From: an uncultured Bacteroidota bacterium | GTDB lineage: Bacteria; Bacteroidota; Bacteroidia; Chitinophagales; Chitinophagaceae | Length of the DNA stretch: 11,372 nt | Assembly: GCA_946887345.1 (NCBI GenBank) | Contig: CAMPKR010000045.1 | Span: forward strand, 1-11,372 | Reading direction: 5' to 3' | In this document: positions 1 to 7,667 of the stretch, piece by piece | Layout: the number at the start of each line of letters is the position of its first letter | How positions within the stretch are numbered: position 1 is the stretch's first letter | Notes under the pieces: model-generated | What the model saw: only the letters and a program-made list of their open reading frames with translations | The model's database searches: none | What the model was told of the DNA's origin: nothing | Made by a program: the position numbers and the translations under genes

Positions 1-1098
1 CCTGAAAATGATCGTTTCCAGGATTATGTTCGCTTTCTGAAAGACTTCGGCGCCAGGCAGCAGGAAATTCAAGGCAAGATGGCTGAGGCAAAGACATCTG
101 CAGACAGCATGGCTATCCGCAAGCAACTTGGCGAAGGATCTAAGAAACTGATAGCATATCGTCGCGACTACGTAGCGAAGAACCCGGGCACTATGCTTAC
201 TTCGATTTTCAATTCGCTGGAAGTGCCACAGGTTCCTGAAGGAGATCACTTCCTGGCAGACGGCAAGACGAAGGATTCAACCTTTGCATATAATTATTAC
301 AAGGGTCACTACTGGGATAATTTCAATTTCCAGGACGACCGCCTGATATATACCCCTGTATATGATGCCAAGCTGGAAGAGTATTTCTCAAAGCTGGTAT
401 TGCCTGTAATAGATAGCATGGAGTTTGAAGCCGACAAGCTGCTTACCAAGGCTGACGGTACCAAGGACATGTTTAAGTACACGCTTTGGTGGCTGACCCA
501 CTATGTAGAAAACAGCAAGGTAATGGGTATGGATGAAGTGTTCGTATACCTGGTAGAGAACTACTACATGAAGGGTAAGGCTTACTGGCTGGAAAATGAT
601 GCACTGCAGAAATACTACGAGGCTGCCCAGAAGATAGCTCCGAACGTGATAGGCAACGTCGCTGCAGAAATAAAGATGCAGGATATAAATGGAAAAGAGC
701 AGAGCCTTCATGGTGTTAAGTCAAAATATACCTTGCTTGTATTCTGGTCGCCTGAGTGCGGTCATTGCCTGCACGAAATACCGAGGATTGACTCCCTGTA
801 CAAGGCTGTACTGAAAAACAAGGGTGTAAAGATATATGGTGTAAGAGTGGAGGGTGATGAGAAGAAGTGGAGGGAAACAATAGAAAAAGAAAAACTGGAT
901 GAGTGGATACACGTATGGGATCCTGAGTACAAATCAAACTTCAGGTCTAAGTTCAATGTGTACAGCACTCCTGTAATATACTTGCTGGATGACAAGAAGA
1001 TCATCAGGGGTAAGAAACTGGATCATAGTACCATTCCGCAGGTACTGGAAATGATCGAAAAAAAAGATAAAGTAAGCCAGAATAAAAACAGTAAATAA
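1..1098 (+). CDS. TlpA-like periplasmic thioredoxin-fold protein, 5'-truncated by the window edge
   Basis: The reading frame is open from base 1, so the true start lies outside the window and the ATG at 79 is only an internal methionine. The first ~220 visible residues form a helical, aromatic-rich region (many Tyr/Trp/Lys) like the N-terminal part of the DUF5106- or DUF4369-type thioredoxin proteins common in Bacteroidota. From about base 670 a TlpA/AhpC-like thioredoxin domain follows: a strand ending LLVFWSPE, the redox motif CGHC (757-768), and the cis-proline motif STPV, with its Pro at 970-972. The C-terminus is a charged Lys-rich tail. Such proteins are normally exported and act as thiol-disulfide reductants or oxidants in the periplasm; the signal peptide would be upstream of the window. 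It ends 12 nt before the SurA-like isomerase gene, so the two are probably co-transcribed and share an envelope-folding role. The substrate is unknown. Confidence 0.85.
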   Translation, partial: PENDRFQDYVRFLKDFGARQQEIQGKMAEAKTSADSMAIRKQLGEGSKKLIAYRRDYVAKNPGTMLTSIFNSLEVPQVPEGDHFLADGKTKDSTFAYNYYKGHYWDNFNFQDDRLIYTPVYDAKLEEYFSKLVLPVIDSMEFEADKLLTKADGTKDMFKYTLWWLTHYVENSKVMGMDEVFVYLVENYYMKGKAYWLENDALQKYYEAAQKIAPNVIGNVAAEIKMQDINGKEQSLHGVKSKYTLLVFWSPECGHCLHEIPRIDSLYKAVLKNKGVKIYGVRVEGDEKKWRETIEKEKLDEWIHVWDPEYKSNFRSKFNVYSTPVIYLLDDKKIIRGKKLDHSTIPQVLEMIEKKDKVSQNKNSK

Positions 1099-1110
1099 AA
1101 ACATAAATCG

Positions 1111-3066
1111 ATGCGTAAGTTGGTCTTAACCTGCCTGGTAACAGGTATACTATCCTTATCCGGTAATGCACAGACTCTTTTCACATACGGAGGGAAACCG
1201 GTTACAAAAGAAGAATTTTTAAGGGTTTACCAGAAGAATGCCCTAAACAAAAAGCCAGATTTCAGCGAGACTGCTCTGAGAGAGTACCTGGATCTTTATT
1301 CCCTGTTTCGCATGAAGGTGGCAGAAGCGGAGCTTCAGCATCTCGACACACTGGTTAACATCCAGAGTGAGCTGAACAACTACCGCAAGCAACTTGCCAA
1401 GAACTACCTGACAGATGAGGAAGTGACTAACAAAATGATCCGTGAAGCCTACGACAGGCTGAAGGAAGATGTACATGTGGCTCATATACTCATTATGTCT
1501 CCTTCCGGTTCTGATACAAGTATCGCTTACAAAAAAATGGACAGCGTTTACAAGGCTATCAATAAAGGTGCAGATTTTGCGGAGATGGCCCGCCGGTATA
1601 CCGATGACAAATCGTCTAAGGAAAATGGAGGCGACATAGGTTATATTACCGCACTGCAAACAATATATCCTATTGAGAATGTTGCATACGGTACCCCGGT
1701 AGGCAAGGTTTCTGCCCCGTTCCGCACACAGTTTGGTTATCATGTAGTGAAGGTAATAGAACGCAGACCATCGAGGGGAGAAGTGAAAGTAGCACATATA
1801 TTGCTGACTACTCCGAAGTCGAAAGGGCAGGTAGGCGAAGAACTGGCGAAAAAGCGCGCTGACTCTATAAAAACTGAACTGAAGAAAGGTGTAGCTTTTG
1901 CTGACCTGGTGAAAAGATACTCTGATGATAAATATTCAATAAATGACGGCGGTGCGTTGCCACAGTTTGGTGCCGGTAAAATGGTGCCTGCTTTTGAAAC
2001 TGCTGCCTTCGGGCTGAAGAAGCCGGGCGATGTATCTGAGCCAGTGAAGACGGACTATGGTTATCACATCATAAAGCTAATTGAGAAGGTTCCGCTGAAG
2101 CCATACGATAGTTTACATGCCCAGCTGAAAAGAAAAGTAGAGAACGACTCGCGGGCACAGAATGCCAAAGACTTGTACTTTGAGAAAGTAAAGGCGAAGA
2201 ACGGCTATAAGGAAAACAAAGACAACCTGGAAGAGCTGTATGCAAAGGTGGTTGCTTTGCCTGATACAGGTAAGGCTGCTAATTTCTTTAAGGCAGAGGA
2301 CTTTAAGAATATGAATAAGCCTGTCTTTACCCTCGCCGGTAAGAACTACCTGCAAAGCGACCTGATGAAATACGCTGAGGGTCTGACCCGTGGCAGGCTG
2401 AACGGGCCGAGGAAGGCGGTGATGTCTGATATCTATAAGAACTACGTTAATACAGTAGTAAACGACCTGGAGGAGCACAAGCTCGTGGAAGAAAACAAAG
2501 ACTTCAAAAACCTGATGGAAGAGTACCGCGCAGGTATTATGCTGTTTGAGCTTATGGACCGCAATGTTTGGGGCAAGGCTTCAAAGGACTCTTCAGGTCT
2601 GAAAGCTTTCTATGCAGCCAATAAAGGCAAATACATGTGGGAGCCGGGCTTCACAGGGGCGGTGTACAAGTTTAAAGACGAAGCTGCAATGGCCGAAGGC
2701 AAGAAGCTGCTGGCTGACAAATCAATAAAGGAAGAAGATGTGGTGAAAAAACTCAACACAGAATCTAATCCTGATGCGGTTTCTGTTCAGCGCGGACATT
2801 TTGAGTTCAGTCATTTTAAGGATGTGCCTCAGAGTGAACTGAGCAAAGGTGTAACGAAGGGTACTAAAACCAGCGATGGTAAGTATACAGTAGTGAAAGT
2901 GGATGAGGTGTTTAATCAGCCTACTAGTAAAACTCTGGAGGAAGCCCGCGGTTATGTAGTTGCCGAGTACCAGGATCACCTGGAAAAGAAATGGAATGAG
3001 CAGATGCGCCAGAAGTACCCGATGAAGGTGAATGAAGATGCCTTTAAGGGTATGGTGAAGAAATAG
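1111..3066 (+). CDS. SurA-like periplasmic peptidyl-prolyl isomerase with two parvulin domains
   Basis: A 651-residue protein. Residues 1-20 form a Sec signal peptide (Met-Arg-Lys, hydrophobic core, likely cleavage after Gly-Asn-Ala before Gln21), so it should act in the periplasm. A helical N-terminal segment (about 21-118) is followed by two PPIC/rotamase domains at about 119-217 (starts VHVAHIL, ends FGYHVVKV) and 225-326 (starts VKVAHILL, ends YGYHIIKL). A long C-terminal region (about 330-651) is typical of the large Bacteroidota family members and is not an enzymatic domain I recognise. The arrangement suggests a chaperone/prolyl isomerase for outer-membrane or secreted proteins, analogous to SurA. 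Domain 2 keeps the substrate-pocket signature KMVPAFE; domain 1 does not. It starts 12 nt after the thioredoxin-like gene, without a Shine-Dalgarno but after an A-rich stretch, and ends just before a strong terminator. The family call is firm; the name surA is not justified by sequence alone. Confidence 0.92.
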   Translation: MRKLVLTCLVTGILSLSGNAQTLFTYGGKPVTKEEFLRVYQKNALNKKPDFSETALREYLDLYSLFRMKVAEAELQHLDTLVNIQSELNNYRKQLAKNYLTDEEVTNKMIREAYDRLKEDVHVAHILIMSPSGSDTSIAYKKMDSVYKAINKGADFAEMARRYTDDKSSKENGGDIGYITALQTIYPIENVAYGTPVGKVSAPFRTQFGYHVVKVIERRPSRGEVKVAHILLTTPKSKGQVGEELAKKRADSIKTELKKGVAFADLVKRYSDDKYSINDGGALPQFGAGKMVPAFETAAFGLKKPGDVSEPVKTDYGYHIIKLIEKVPLKPYDSLHAQLKRKVENDSRAQNAKDLYFEKVKAKNGYKENKDNLEELYAKVVALPDTGKAANFFKAEDFKNMNKPVFTLAGKNYLQSDLMKYAEGLTRGRLNGPRKAVMSDIYKNYVNTVVNDLEEHKLVEENKDFKNLMEEYRAGIMLFELMDRNVWGKASKDSSGLKAFYAANKGKYMWEPGFTGAVYKFKDEAAMAEGKKLLADKSIKEEDVVKKLNTESNPDAVSVQRGHFEFSHFKDVPQSELSKGVTKGTKTSDGKYTVVKVDEVFNQPTSKTLEEARGYVVAEYQDHLEKKWNEQMRQKYPMKVNEDAFKGMVKK

Positions 3067-3096
3067 ACCACGATTCCTTTGATTCAGATGATTTTC

Positions 3097-3144
3097 CATG
3101 ATAGAATAAAGCCGCCTCAATGGAGGCGGCTTTATTCTATCATG
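3097..3144. terminator. Bidirectional terminator, perfect 22-bp palindrome between convergent genes
   Basis: Left arm 3097-3118 and right arm 3123-3144 are perfectly complementary, with a 4-nt loop (AATG, 3119-3122). The GC-rich core (GCCGCCTC/GAGGCGGC) is followed on both strands by TTTATTCTAT, so the structure can stop transcription from either side: the isomerase gene (stop at 3066) and the acetyltransferase gene (stop codon inside the right arm, 3132-3134). The U-rich tail is itself part of the stem. Confidence 0.88.
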
Positions 3145-3683
3145 ATACTCCACTCCTCTCTGGTTATCTGATATATTTTAACCGGAGTGTCTTTGTAGAG
3201 CGTTTCATGGGAAAAGGCCATGCCGTTGTTCCCCGCAACTTTAATCGAGTTTAAATTCTCAACATGGATGATGGAAATCAGTGATTTGGTAAGCATTTCT
3301 TCAAAGGCATAATCACGGCATTTGCGGGCAGCCTCTGTTGCATATCCCTGCCGCCAGTATTGTGGAAGAATAGAGTAGCCAACTTCTAACCTTTCCAGGT
3401 CATCAACGTACTGAACAAGGAGTCCGCTTTGGCCTACCAGATTTCCGGTCTTTTTATCGATGAGGGCATTCATGCCACCGGTATTGTCGTTATAGCGTTT
3501 GAAAGCGCGTTCGAACCATAGTTCGCATTGATCTTCCGGTGACGCTAAGTGTGCGAGTCCAAGAAAACCAGCCACTCCGGGTTGTCTGAATAAGGGCAGC
3601 CATGCATCGTAATCGTCTCCGCAAAGCTTCCGAAACTTTAACCGTCTGGTTTCCTGGTTTTCGAGCAGGTAATTTTTAGTCAT
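3132..3683 (-). CDS. GNAT-family N-acetyltransferase (RimJ/RimL, Acetyltransf_3 type)
   Basis: A 183-residue single-domain GNAT protein that should transfer acetyl from acetyl-CoA to an amine, either a protein N-terminus or a small molecule. Visible family features are an N-terminal TRRLKFRKL strand, a central strand with LEVGYSILPQYWRQG, the acetyl-CoA pyrophosphate loop R-Q-G-Y-A at about residues 111-115, and the ENLNSIKVA segment (142-150), whose Asn-x-x-Ser pattern is typical of the RimJ/RimL group. The ATG at 3683 overlaps the end of kup by 8 nt (shared ATGACTAA), so it is the second gene of a kup operon and its translation is probably coupled to kup. The stop codon lies inside the right arm of the shared terminator. 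The substrate cannot be deduced; the tight link to kup may only be operon economy. Confidence 0.9.
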   Translation of the reverse strand: MTKNYLLENQETRRLKFRKLCGDDYDAWLPLFRQPGVAGFLGLAHLASPEDQCELWFERAFKRYNDNTGGMNALIDKKTGNLVGQSGLLVQYVDDLERLEVGYSILPQYWRQGYATEAARKCRDYAFEEMLTKSLISIIHVENLNSIKVAGNNGMAFSHETLYKDTPVKIYQITREEWSIMIE

Positions 3684-5634
3684 TGTCCAGCCTCTTCAGA
3701 TGCACATCGGGGATTGTAGATACGATGATCGGGTATTTTTCGAGGGTCACGTCTGAAGGGTCAAGACCAAAGCCGCGCTCTTCTGACAGGCTCACCTTCT
3801 TCAGCAGGAAGTAGCCACGCATCATCAGGCGTTCCCAGAGTGGCAGTGAGTTATCTCTCGAAAGGAATTTCTCCATAACGATGAAGCGGAAATCACCCAT
3901 TACATTGTTCTTGCTGAGGGATTCGTATCGGCTGACGATGTTTACTTCCTTATTGTTCACCATGTCTTCCACTACTTTACGGAACATCATCTGTATCCTG
4001 TGCTCCACGCGGAAACCGAGACGGAATTCTACTCGGATGATCTCATTTGGTACAATGGTATGCACTGAGTATTCCATCGTATACGGATCATCGAGCACAT
4101 CTACGTGAACGAACCAGTAGATATCGGCGCGTTTTGGCTTGCGGTAGAGTATAGAGTAGATGACTTTGTGCTCGATCTCCTTGGGATTATTGGCACTGGT
4201 GAGGTAGACAAGGTGGGTAGAATATTTTGGTATACTACGGTCGTTGCTTAGTTCCTGCAGTATGCCCACATAATCCTCCAGCCGGACAAATTCCACGTAG
4301 CGATTCTTGATCTTCCGCGCCTTGAACCAGGTAAGCATGACCAGGAACAAGCCGATACCGAGTATAAGCGATACATACCCACCATGAGAGAATTTCTCCA
4401 GGTTGGCTACCAGGAAGGAGAACTCGATGGTGAGGAATACTATTAAGAATGCACCTATGGCTATCAGCGGTACCCTGCGGGTAAACATATAGTAAGCAAA
4501 GAGACAGGAGGTCATGATCATGGTAATGATCAGGGCGAGGCCGTAGGCAGCGCCCATATTGCTTGATTTCTTGAAGAACAGAACAATACCCACGCAGCCT
4601 ACAAAAAGCAGGAGGTTGATGCCTGGTATAAAGATTTGTCCGCGCTCGGTAGAGGGGTAGTTGATCTTCATCTTAGGCCAGAGGTTCAGCTTAATGGATT
4701 CCGATATCAACGTGAACGATCCGGATATCAATGCCTGGCTTGCGATAATGGCGGCAGTGCTGGCTATGATCACCCCAGGTATCAGGAACCATTGCGGCAT
4801 TAGCGCGTAAAAGGGATTGACCTCTTCGGAATGCCAGGTTGTGCCCCTCATCGACAAAAGGTAAGCGCCTTGTCCTAAGTAGTTTAAGAGCAGGCAAGGC
4901 TTTACTAACATCCAGGAATAGCGGATATTATTCCGGCCGCAGTGACCGAGGTCGGAGTAGAGAGACTCCGCACCCGTAGTACATAGGAAAACCGCACCCA
5001 GCAGCCAGAAGCCTTTGGGGTAAACAGTTAGTAGTTTGATGGCGTAATACGGGTTGAACGCCTTGAAAATACTCCAGTCGTCGCTGATATGATAAAGCCC
5101 CAGCGAGGCCAGCATAATGAACCAGGTAAGCATAATAGGGCCGAATGCCTTACCGATATTAGCAGTACCAAATTGCTGGAAGAAGAATAGCACAGTAATG
5201 ATAGCAAGTACTATATTAATTATGGTCCAGTCGCTGATGCCTTTGAGCGCGGGTATCTGTTGCAAACCTTCAACCGCAGACGCAACCGAGATTGGCGGCG
5301 TGATCATGCCATCGGCTATCAGTGAGGCTCCGCCTATCATCGCTGGAAATACGGTCCACTTTCCATGTCGCCTCACCAGCGCGAATAAAGAGAAGATACC
5401 ACCTTCGCCCTTGTTATCTGCTTTCAGTGTGAGCCATACATACTTTACCGTCGTTTGCAGTGTGAGGGTCCAGATGATACAGGAGAGTCCGCCAATGATC
5501 AGCAGCTCATCTATCACTTTACCGTTACATATTTCATTGAAAACGTAGAGGGGAGATGTTCCGATGTCGCCGTAGATGATACCAATAGCTATAAGCAGCC
5601 CGGCTGCGGAAACTTTGTTGATGTGTTTGCCCAC
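3676..5634 (-). CDS. kup: Kup/TrkD-family low-affinity potassium transporter (GTG start)
   Basis: A 652-residue member of the KUP/HAK/KT family, which takes up K+ (usually with H+) across the inner membrane. Hallmarks are YGDIGTSPLYV (residues 21-31) in the first membrane helix, KADNKGEGGIFSLFALVRR (71-89), and ADGMITPPISVASAVEGL (107-124). About twelve hydrophobic segments run to roughly residue 440, ending near HGGYVSLILGIGLFLVML, followed by a ~210-residue cytosolic C-terminal domain. Length fits the family (E. coli Kup is about 622 residues). The start is GTG at 5634: an in-frame TAG lies only two codons upstream (5640-5638) and no ATG precedes the first family motif, so GTG is nearly forced. 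A good Bacteroidota promoter match lies at 5669-5700. The gene overlaps the following acetyltransferase by 8 nt. Confidence 0.96.
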   Translation of the reverse strand: MGKHINKVSAAGLLIAIGIIYGDIGTSPLYVFNEICNGKVIDELLIIGGLSCIIWTLTLQTTVKYVWLTLKADNKGEGGIFSLFALVRRHGKWTVFPAMIGGASLIADGMITPPISVASAVEGLQQIPALKGISDWTIINIVLAIITVLFFFQQFGTANIGKAFGPIMLTWFIMLASLGLYHISDDWSIFKAFNPYYAIKLLTVYPKGFWLLGAVFLCTTGAESLYSDLGHCGRNNIRYSWMLVKPCLLLNYLGQGAYLLSMRGTTWHSEEVNPFYALMPQWFLIPGVIIASTAAIIASQALISGSFTLISESIKLNLWPKMKINYPSTERGQIFIPGINLLLFVGCVGIVLFFKKSSNMGAAYGLALIITMIMTSCLFAYYMFTRRVPLIAIGAFLIVFLTIEFSFLVANLEKFSHGGYVSLILGIGLFLVMLTWFKARKIKNRYVEFVRLEDYVGILQELSNDRSIPKYSTHLVYLTSANNPKEIEHKVIYSILYRKPKRADIYWFVHVDVLDDPYTMEYSVHTIVPNEIIRVEFRLGFRVEHRIQMMFRKVVEDMVNNKEVNIVSRYESLSKNNVMGDFRFIVMEKFLSRDNSLPLWERLMMRGYFLLKKVSLSEERGFGLDPSDVTLEKYPIIVSTIPDVHLKRLDND

Positions 5635-5668
5635 TTTCTAAGGGGTTATTTTTTTCAGATACAGCGGA

Positions 5669-5700
5669 CAAAGTTAGAACATTCTATACGGATAAGTCAA
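5669..5700 (-). promoter_or_regulatory. Probable kup promoter (Bacteroidota TTG-N21-TAnnTTTG)
   Basis: Read on the minus strand, TTG (5700-5698) is followed after 21 nt by TAACTTTG (5676-5669), an exact match to the Bacteroidota -7 consensus TAnnTTTG with a permitted spacing. Transcription would begin near 5662, giving a leader of about 28 nt before the GTG at 5634. No ribosome binding site of the Shine-Dalgarno type is seen, as expected in this phylum. Confidence 0.6.
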
Positions 5701-5750
5701 TACCTATGGGCCCAAAAGTTAAATTATAGAACTTGGTGATCAATAGGGCG

Positions 5751-5777
5751 TTGAACCGTATAAGCTTCGTAACTTTG
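5751..5777 (+). promoter_or_regulatory. Possible dus promoter (TTG-N16-TAACTTTG)
   Basis: TAACTTTG at 5770-5777 is an exact TAnnTTTG match, identical to the box found for kup on the other strand. A TTG at 5751-5753 lies 16 nt upstream, slightly short of the usual 17-23. The expected start of transcription (about 5783-5785) is only 2-4 nt before the TTG codon proposed as the dus start, so the mRNA would be nearly leaderless. It also rules out the longer in-frame starts at 5733 and 5736 for this transcript. Confidence 0.45.
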
Positions 5778-5786
5778 CGGCTTCTG

Positions 5787-6785
5787 TTGGTAAAAATTGC
5801 AAATATCGAAATAGGGGACTTTCCCCTGCTGCTGGCTCCTATGGAGGACGTGAGCGACCCGCCTTTCCGTGCAGTATGTAAGGAACAGGGGGCGGACCTC
5901 ATGTATACTGAGTTCATTTCTTCGGAGGGCCTTATACGCGACGCGATCAAAAGCCGCCAAAAGCTGGACATATTTGATTATGAAAAGCCGATAGGTATCC
6001 AGATATTCGGTGGTGATGAAGAGGCCCTGGCTATGTCGGCACGTATTATAGATGCCACCAACCCGGATATATTGGATATTAACTTCGGATGTCCCGTAAA
6101 GAAAGTAGTGTGCAAGGGCGCAGGAGCGGGAGTGCTTAAAGATATAGACCTGATGGTACGCCTTACGGATGCAGTGGTGAAGAATACCAGGCTACCTGTT
6201 ACCGTTAAGACCCGCCTCGGCTGGGATAACAATACCAAAAACATAGAAGAAGTAGCTGAGCGCCTGCAGGATGTAGGCATCAAGGCGCTGGCTATACATG
6301 GCCGCACCAGGGTACAAATGTACAAAGGCGAGGCCGACTGGAGCCTGATAGCTAAGGTGAAGAATAACCCGCGAATACATATACCCATTTTTGGCAACGG
6401 TGATATAGATACCCCGCAAAAAGCGCTGGAGTATAAGAACCGATACGGGGTGGACGGTATAATGATCGGTCGCGCTGCCATTGGATACCCGTGGATCTTC
6501 CGAGAGATAAAACACTTCATAAAGACGGGTGAAGCGCTGGATCCGCCTACCATAGAAGAACGCCTGGATGCCTGCAGGAAACATCTCCGTGGTTCTATCC
6601 GCTGGAAAGGGCAGAAACTGGGCATACTGGAAATGCGCAGGCATTATGCCAATTACCTGAAAGGGCTTTCGCATATCAAGGAATACCGTACCAGGCTGGT
6701 AATGACAGAAGACCCCAATGAGATAGAACAGGTGTTTGCAGATATTGAACAGCATTATAGCGGAGTAGCTAGTATAGCTTCATGA
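5787..6785 (+). CDS. dusB: tRNA-dihydrouridine synthase (DusB-like)
   Basis: An FMN-dependent enzyme that reduces uridines in the tRNA D-loop to dihydrouridine using NADPH. From the chosen start it is 332 residues, close to E. coli DusB (321). Motifs are the FMN-binding LLLAPMEDVSDPPFR near the N-terminus, ADLMYTEFISSEGL, the active-site segment NFGCPVKKV with catalytic Cys at residue 102 (bases 6090-6092) followed by GAGAGVL, VTVKTRLGW, AIHGRTRVQMYKGEADW, and a phosphate-binding GNGDI...IGRAAIGYPWIF at the barrel end. The frame is open back to 5733, but there is no ATG before the family core. TTG at 5787 gives MVKIANIEIGDF, which looks like the normal N-terminus of Bacteroidota DusB, so I prefer it. 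The TGA overlaps the ATG of the next gene (ATGA, 6782-6785), indicating coupling. The assignment to DusB rather than another Dus type is from overall motif resemblance. Confidence 0.93.
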   Translation: MVKIANIEIGDFPLLLAPMEDVSDPPFRAVCKEQGADLMYTEFISSEGLIRDAIKSRQKLDIFDYEKPIGIQIFGGDEEALAMSARIIDATNPDILDINFGCPVKKVVCKGAGAGVLKDIDLMVRLTDAVVKNTRLPVTVKTRLGWDNNTKNIEEVAERLQDVGIKALAIHGRTRVQMYKGEADWSLIAKVKNNPRIHIPIFGNGDIDTPQKALEYKNRYGVDGIMIGRAAIGYPWIFREIKHFIKTGEALDPPTIEERLDACRKHLRGSIRWKGQKLGILEMRRHYANYLKGLSHIKEYRTRLVMTEDPNEIEQVFADIEQHYSGVASIAS

Positions 6786-7282
6786 CACGAATAGGTCTCA
6801 TTTCCGATACGCACAATTACCTGGACGAGGCTGTCTTCAAGCACTTTGATAAGTGCGACGAAATTTGGCATGCGGGGGACTTCGGCACTTCCGAAGTCGC
6901 TGACAAGCTCAAGGCATTCAAACCTCTTCGCGGGGTATATGGCAATGTAGACGGCTATGATATCCGGTCCGAATTTCCTGAAAAGCTGAGATTTACCTGT
7001 GAAGGAGTGAATGTGCTCATGATTCATATAGGTGGTTATCCCGGTAAATATGTTGCTGAGGTAAGAGAAGAACTAGCAGGCACCCCGACGCAGCTCTTTA
7101 TTGCCGGTCACTCGCATATCCTCAAAATAATGTACGACGATAAGTATCAGTGTTTGCATATGAACCCCGGTGCTGCAGGCACACATGGCTGGCATAAGGT
7201 ACGTACACTGATACGCTTCGACATACACGGTACGTTGATGAAGAATTGCGAGGTGATTGAGCTCGGTACGAGAGGAGGTTAG
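6782..7282 (+). CDS. YfcE/MJ0936-type metallophosphoesterase
   Basis: A 166-residue single-domain calcineurin-like phosphoesterase (Metallophos_2 type), a cytoplasmic enzyme using two metal ions to cleave phosphomono- or phosphodiesters. All expected metal-ligand blocks are present: D9-T-H11, HAGD with D33, GNVD (54-57), the IHIGG segment with H82, and GHSH with H110 and H112, followed by the family signature NPGAAG (128-133). Length matches the YfcE family. The ATG sits in ATGA with the dus stop, so translation is probably coupled and the two genes share a promoter. The physiological substrate of this family is generally not established, and the dus link does not prove a tRNA role. Its TAG overlaps the TAA of the convergent downstream gene (7279-7282), leaving no room for a terminator between them. 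Confidence 0.93.
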   Translation: MTRIGLISDTHNYLDEAVFKHFDKCDEIWHAGDFGTSEVADKLKAFKPLRGVYGNVDGYDIRSEFPEKLRFTCEGVNVLMIHIGGYPGKYVAEVREELAGTPTQLFIAGHSHILKIMYDDKYQCLHMNPGAAGTHGWHKVRTLIRFDIHGTLMKNCEVIELGTRGG

Positions 7283-7605
7283 TTGCAGGGTACTTCATCT
7301 ATTGAATAATATACGGGCAGTCCCTTCGCAAGCACAAGTTGCTTTTCCATTTCCACGCCTTTGCTTTCACCAATTACTACCAGTGCCTCACATTTGTCTA
7401 TTACCGCGAGCGATATATCCATGATGGCTTTGTACCTGTCTTCGATGTTCGCTTTGTCAACAACAGGCAGTGCAGCGTTCACGCCAATTAAAGGTACGTG
7501 ACCCAGTTCTATCAACCTGGCTGCAGCTACATTCATGTTGTCAAGGTTTTGCTGCCTTCGTTCTTCAGTTGGTGCTGAATATGGTCCTGCTACTCCGATT
7601 ATCAT
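7279..7605 (-). CDS. DUF4406 / nucleoside 2-deoxyribosyltransferase-like small protein
   Basis: A 108-residue protein with a compact Rossmann-like pattern: IIGVAGPYS at residues 2-10, RRQQNLDNMNVAAARLIELGHVPL (16-39), a DxxLxxxDKCEALVVI stretch (63-78), and SKGVEMEKQLVLAKGLPVYY (81-100). The GPYS start, the N...A..L...GH pattern and the SxGxxxE block ending in Glu87 resemble DUF4406 and the nucleoside 2-deoxyribosyltransferase superfamily, where the Glu is the catalytic nucleophile. A role in nucleotide or nucleoside handling is possible but not shown. It lies just downstream of the SDR gene on the same strand, separated by a terminator hairpin, so it may have its own promoter or depend on read-through. 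Its stop overlaps that of the convergent phosphoesterase gene by 4 nt. Confidence 0.75.
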   Translation of the reverse strand: MIIGVAGPYSAPTEERRQQNLDNMNVAAARLIELGHVPLIGVNAALPVVDKANIEDRYKAIMDISLAVIDKCEALVVIGESKGVEMEKQLVLAKGLPVYYSIDEVPCN

Positions 7606-7616
7606 ATACTAAAGAT

Positions 7617-7643
7617 AAAAAAAGCAGGACCATTGTCCTGCTT
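7617..7643 (-). terminator. Rho-independent terminator of the SDR gene
   Basis: A perfect 9-bp stem (AAGCAGGAC at 7622-7630 with GTCCTGCTT at 7635-7643, loop CATT) is followed on the minus strand by a run of seven T (7623-7617). It lies 24 nt after the SDR stop codon and only 11 nt before the ATG of the next minus-strand gene. Confidence 0.85.
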
Positions 7644-7667
7644 CGTTGGGTTAAATGTCGTTAATGC

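Noticed and set aside
5117..5548. Plus-strand open frame inside kup
   Set aside because: Antisense to conserved membrane segments of kup; no supporting motif.
5978..6625. Minus-strand open frame inside dus
   Set aside because: Shadow of the dihydrouridine synthase coding sequence; low-complexity Ser/Pro/Ile-rich translation without motifs.
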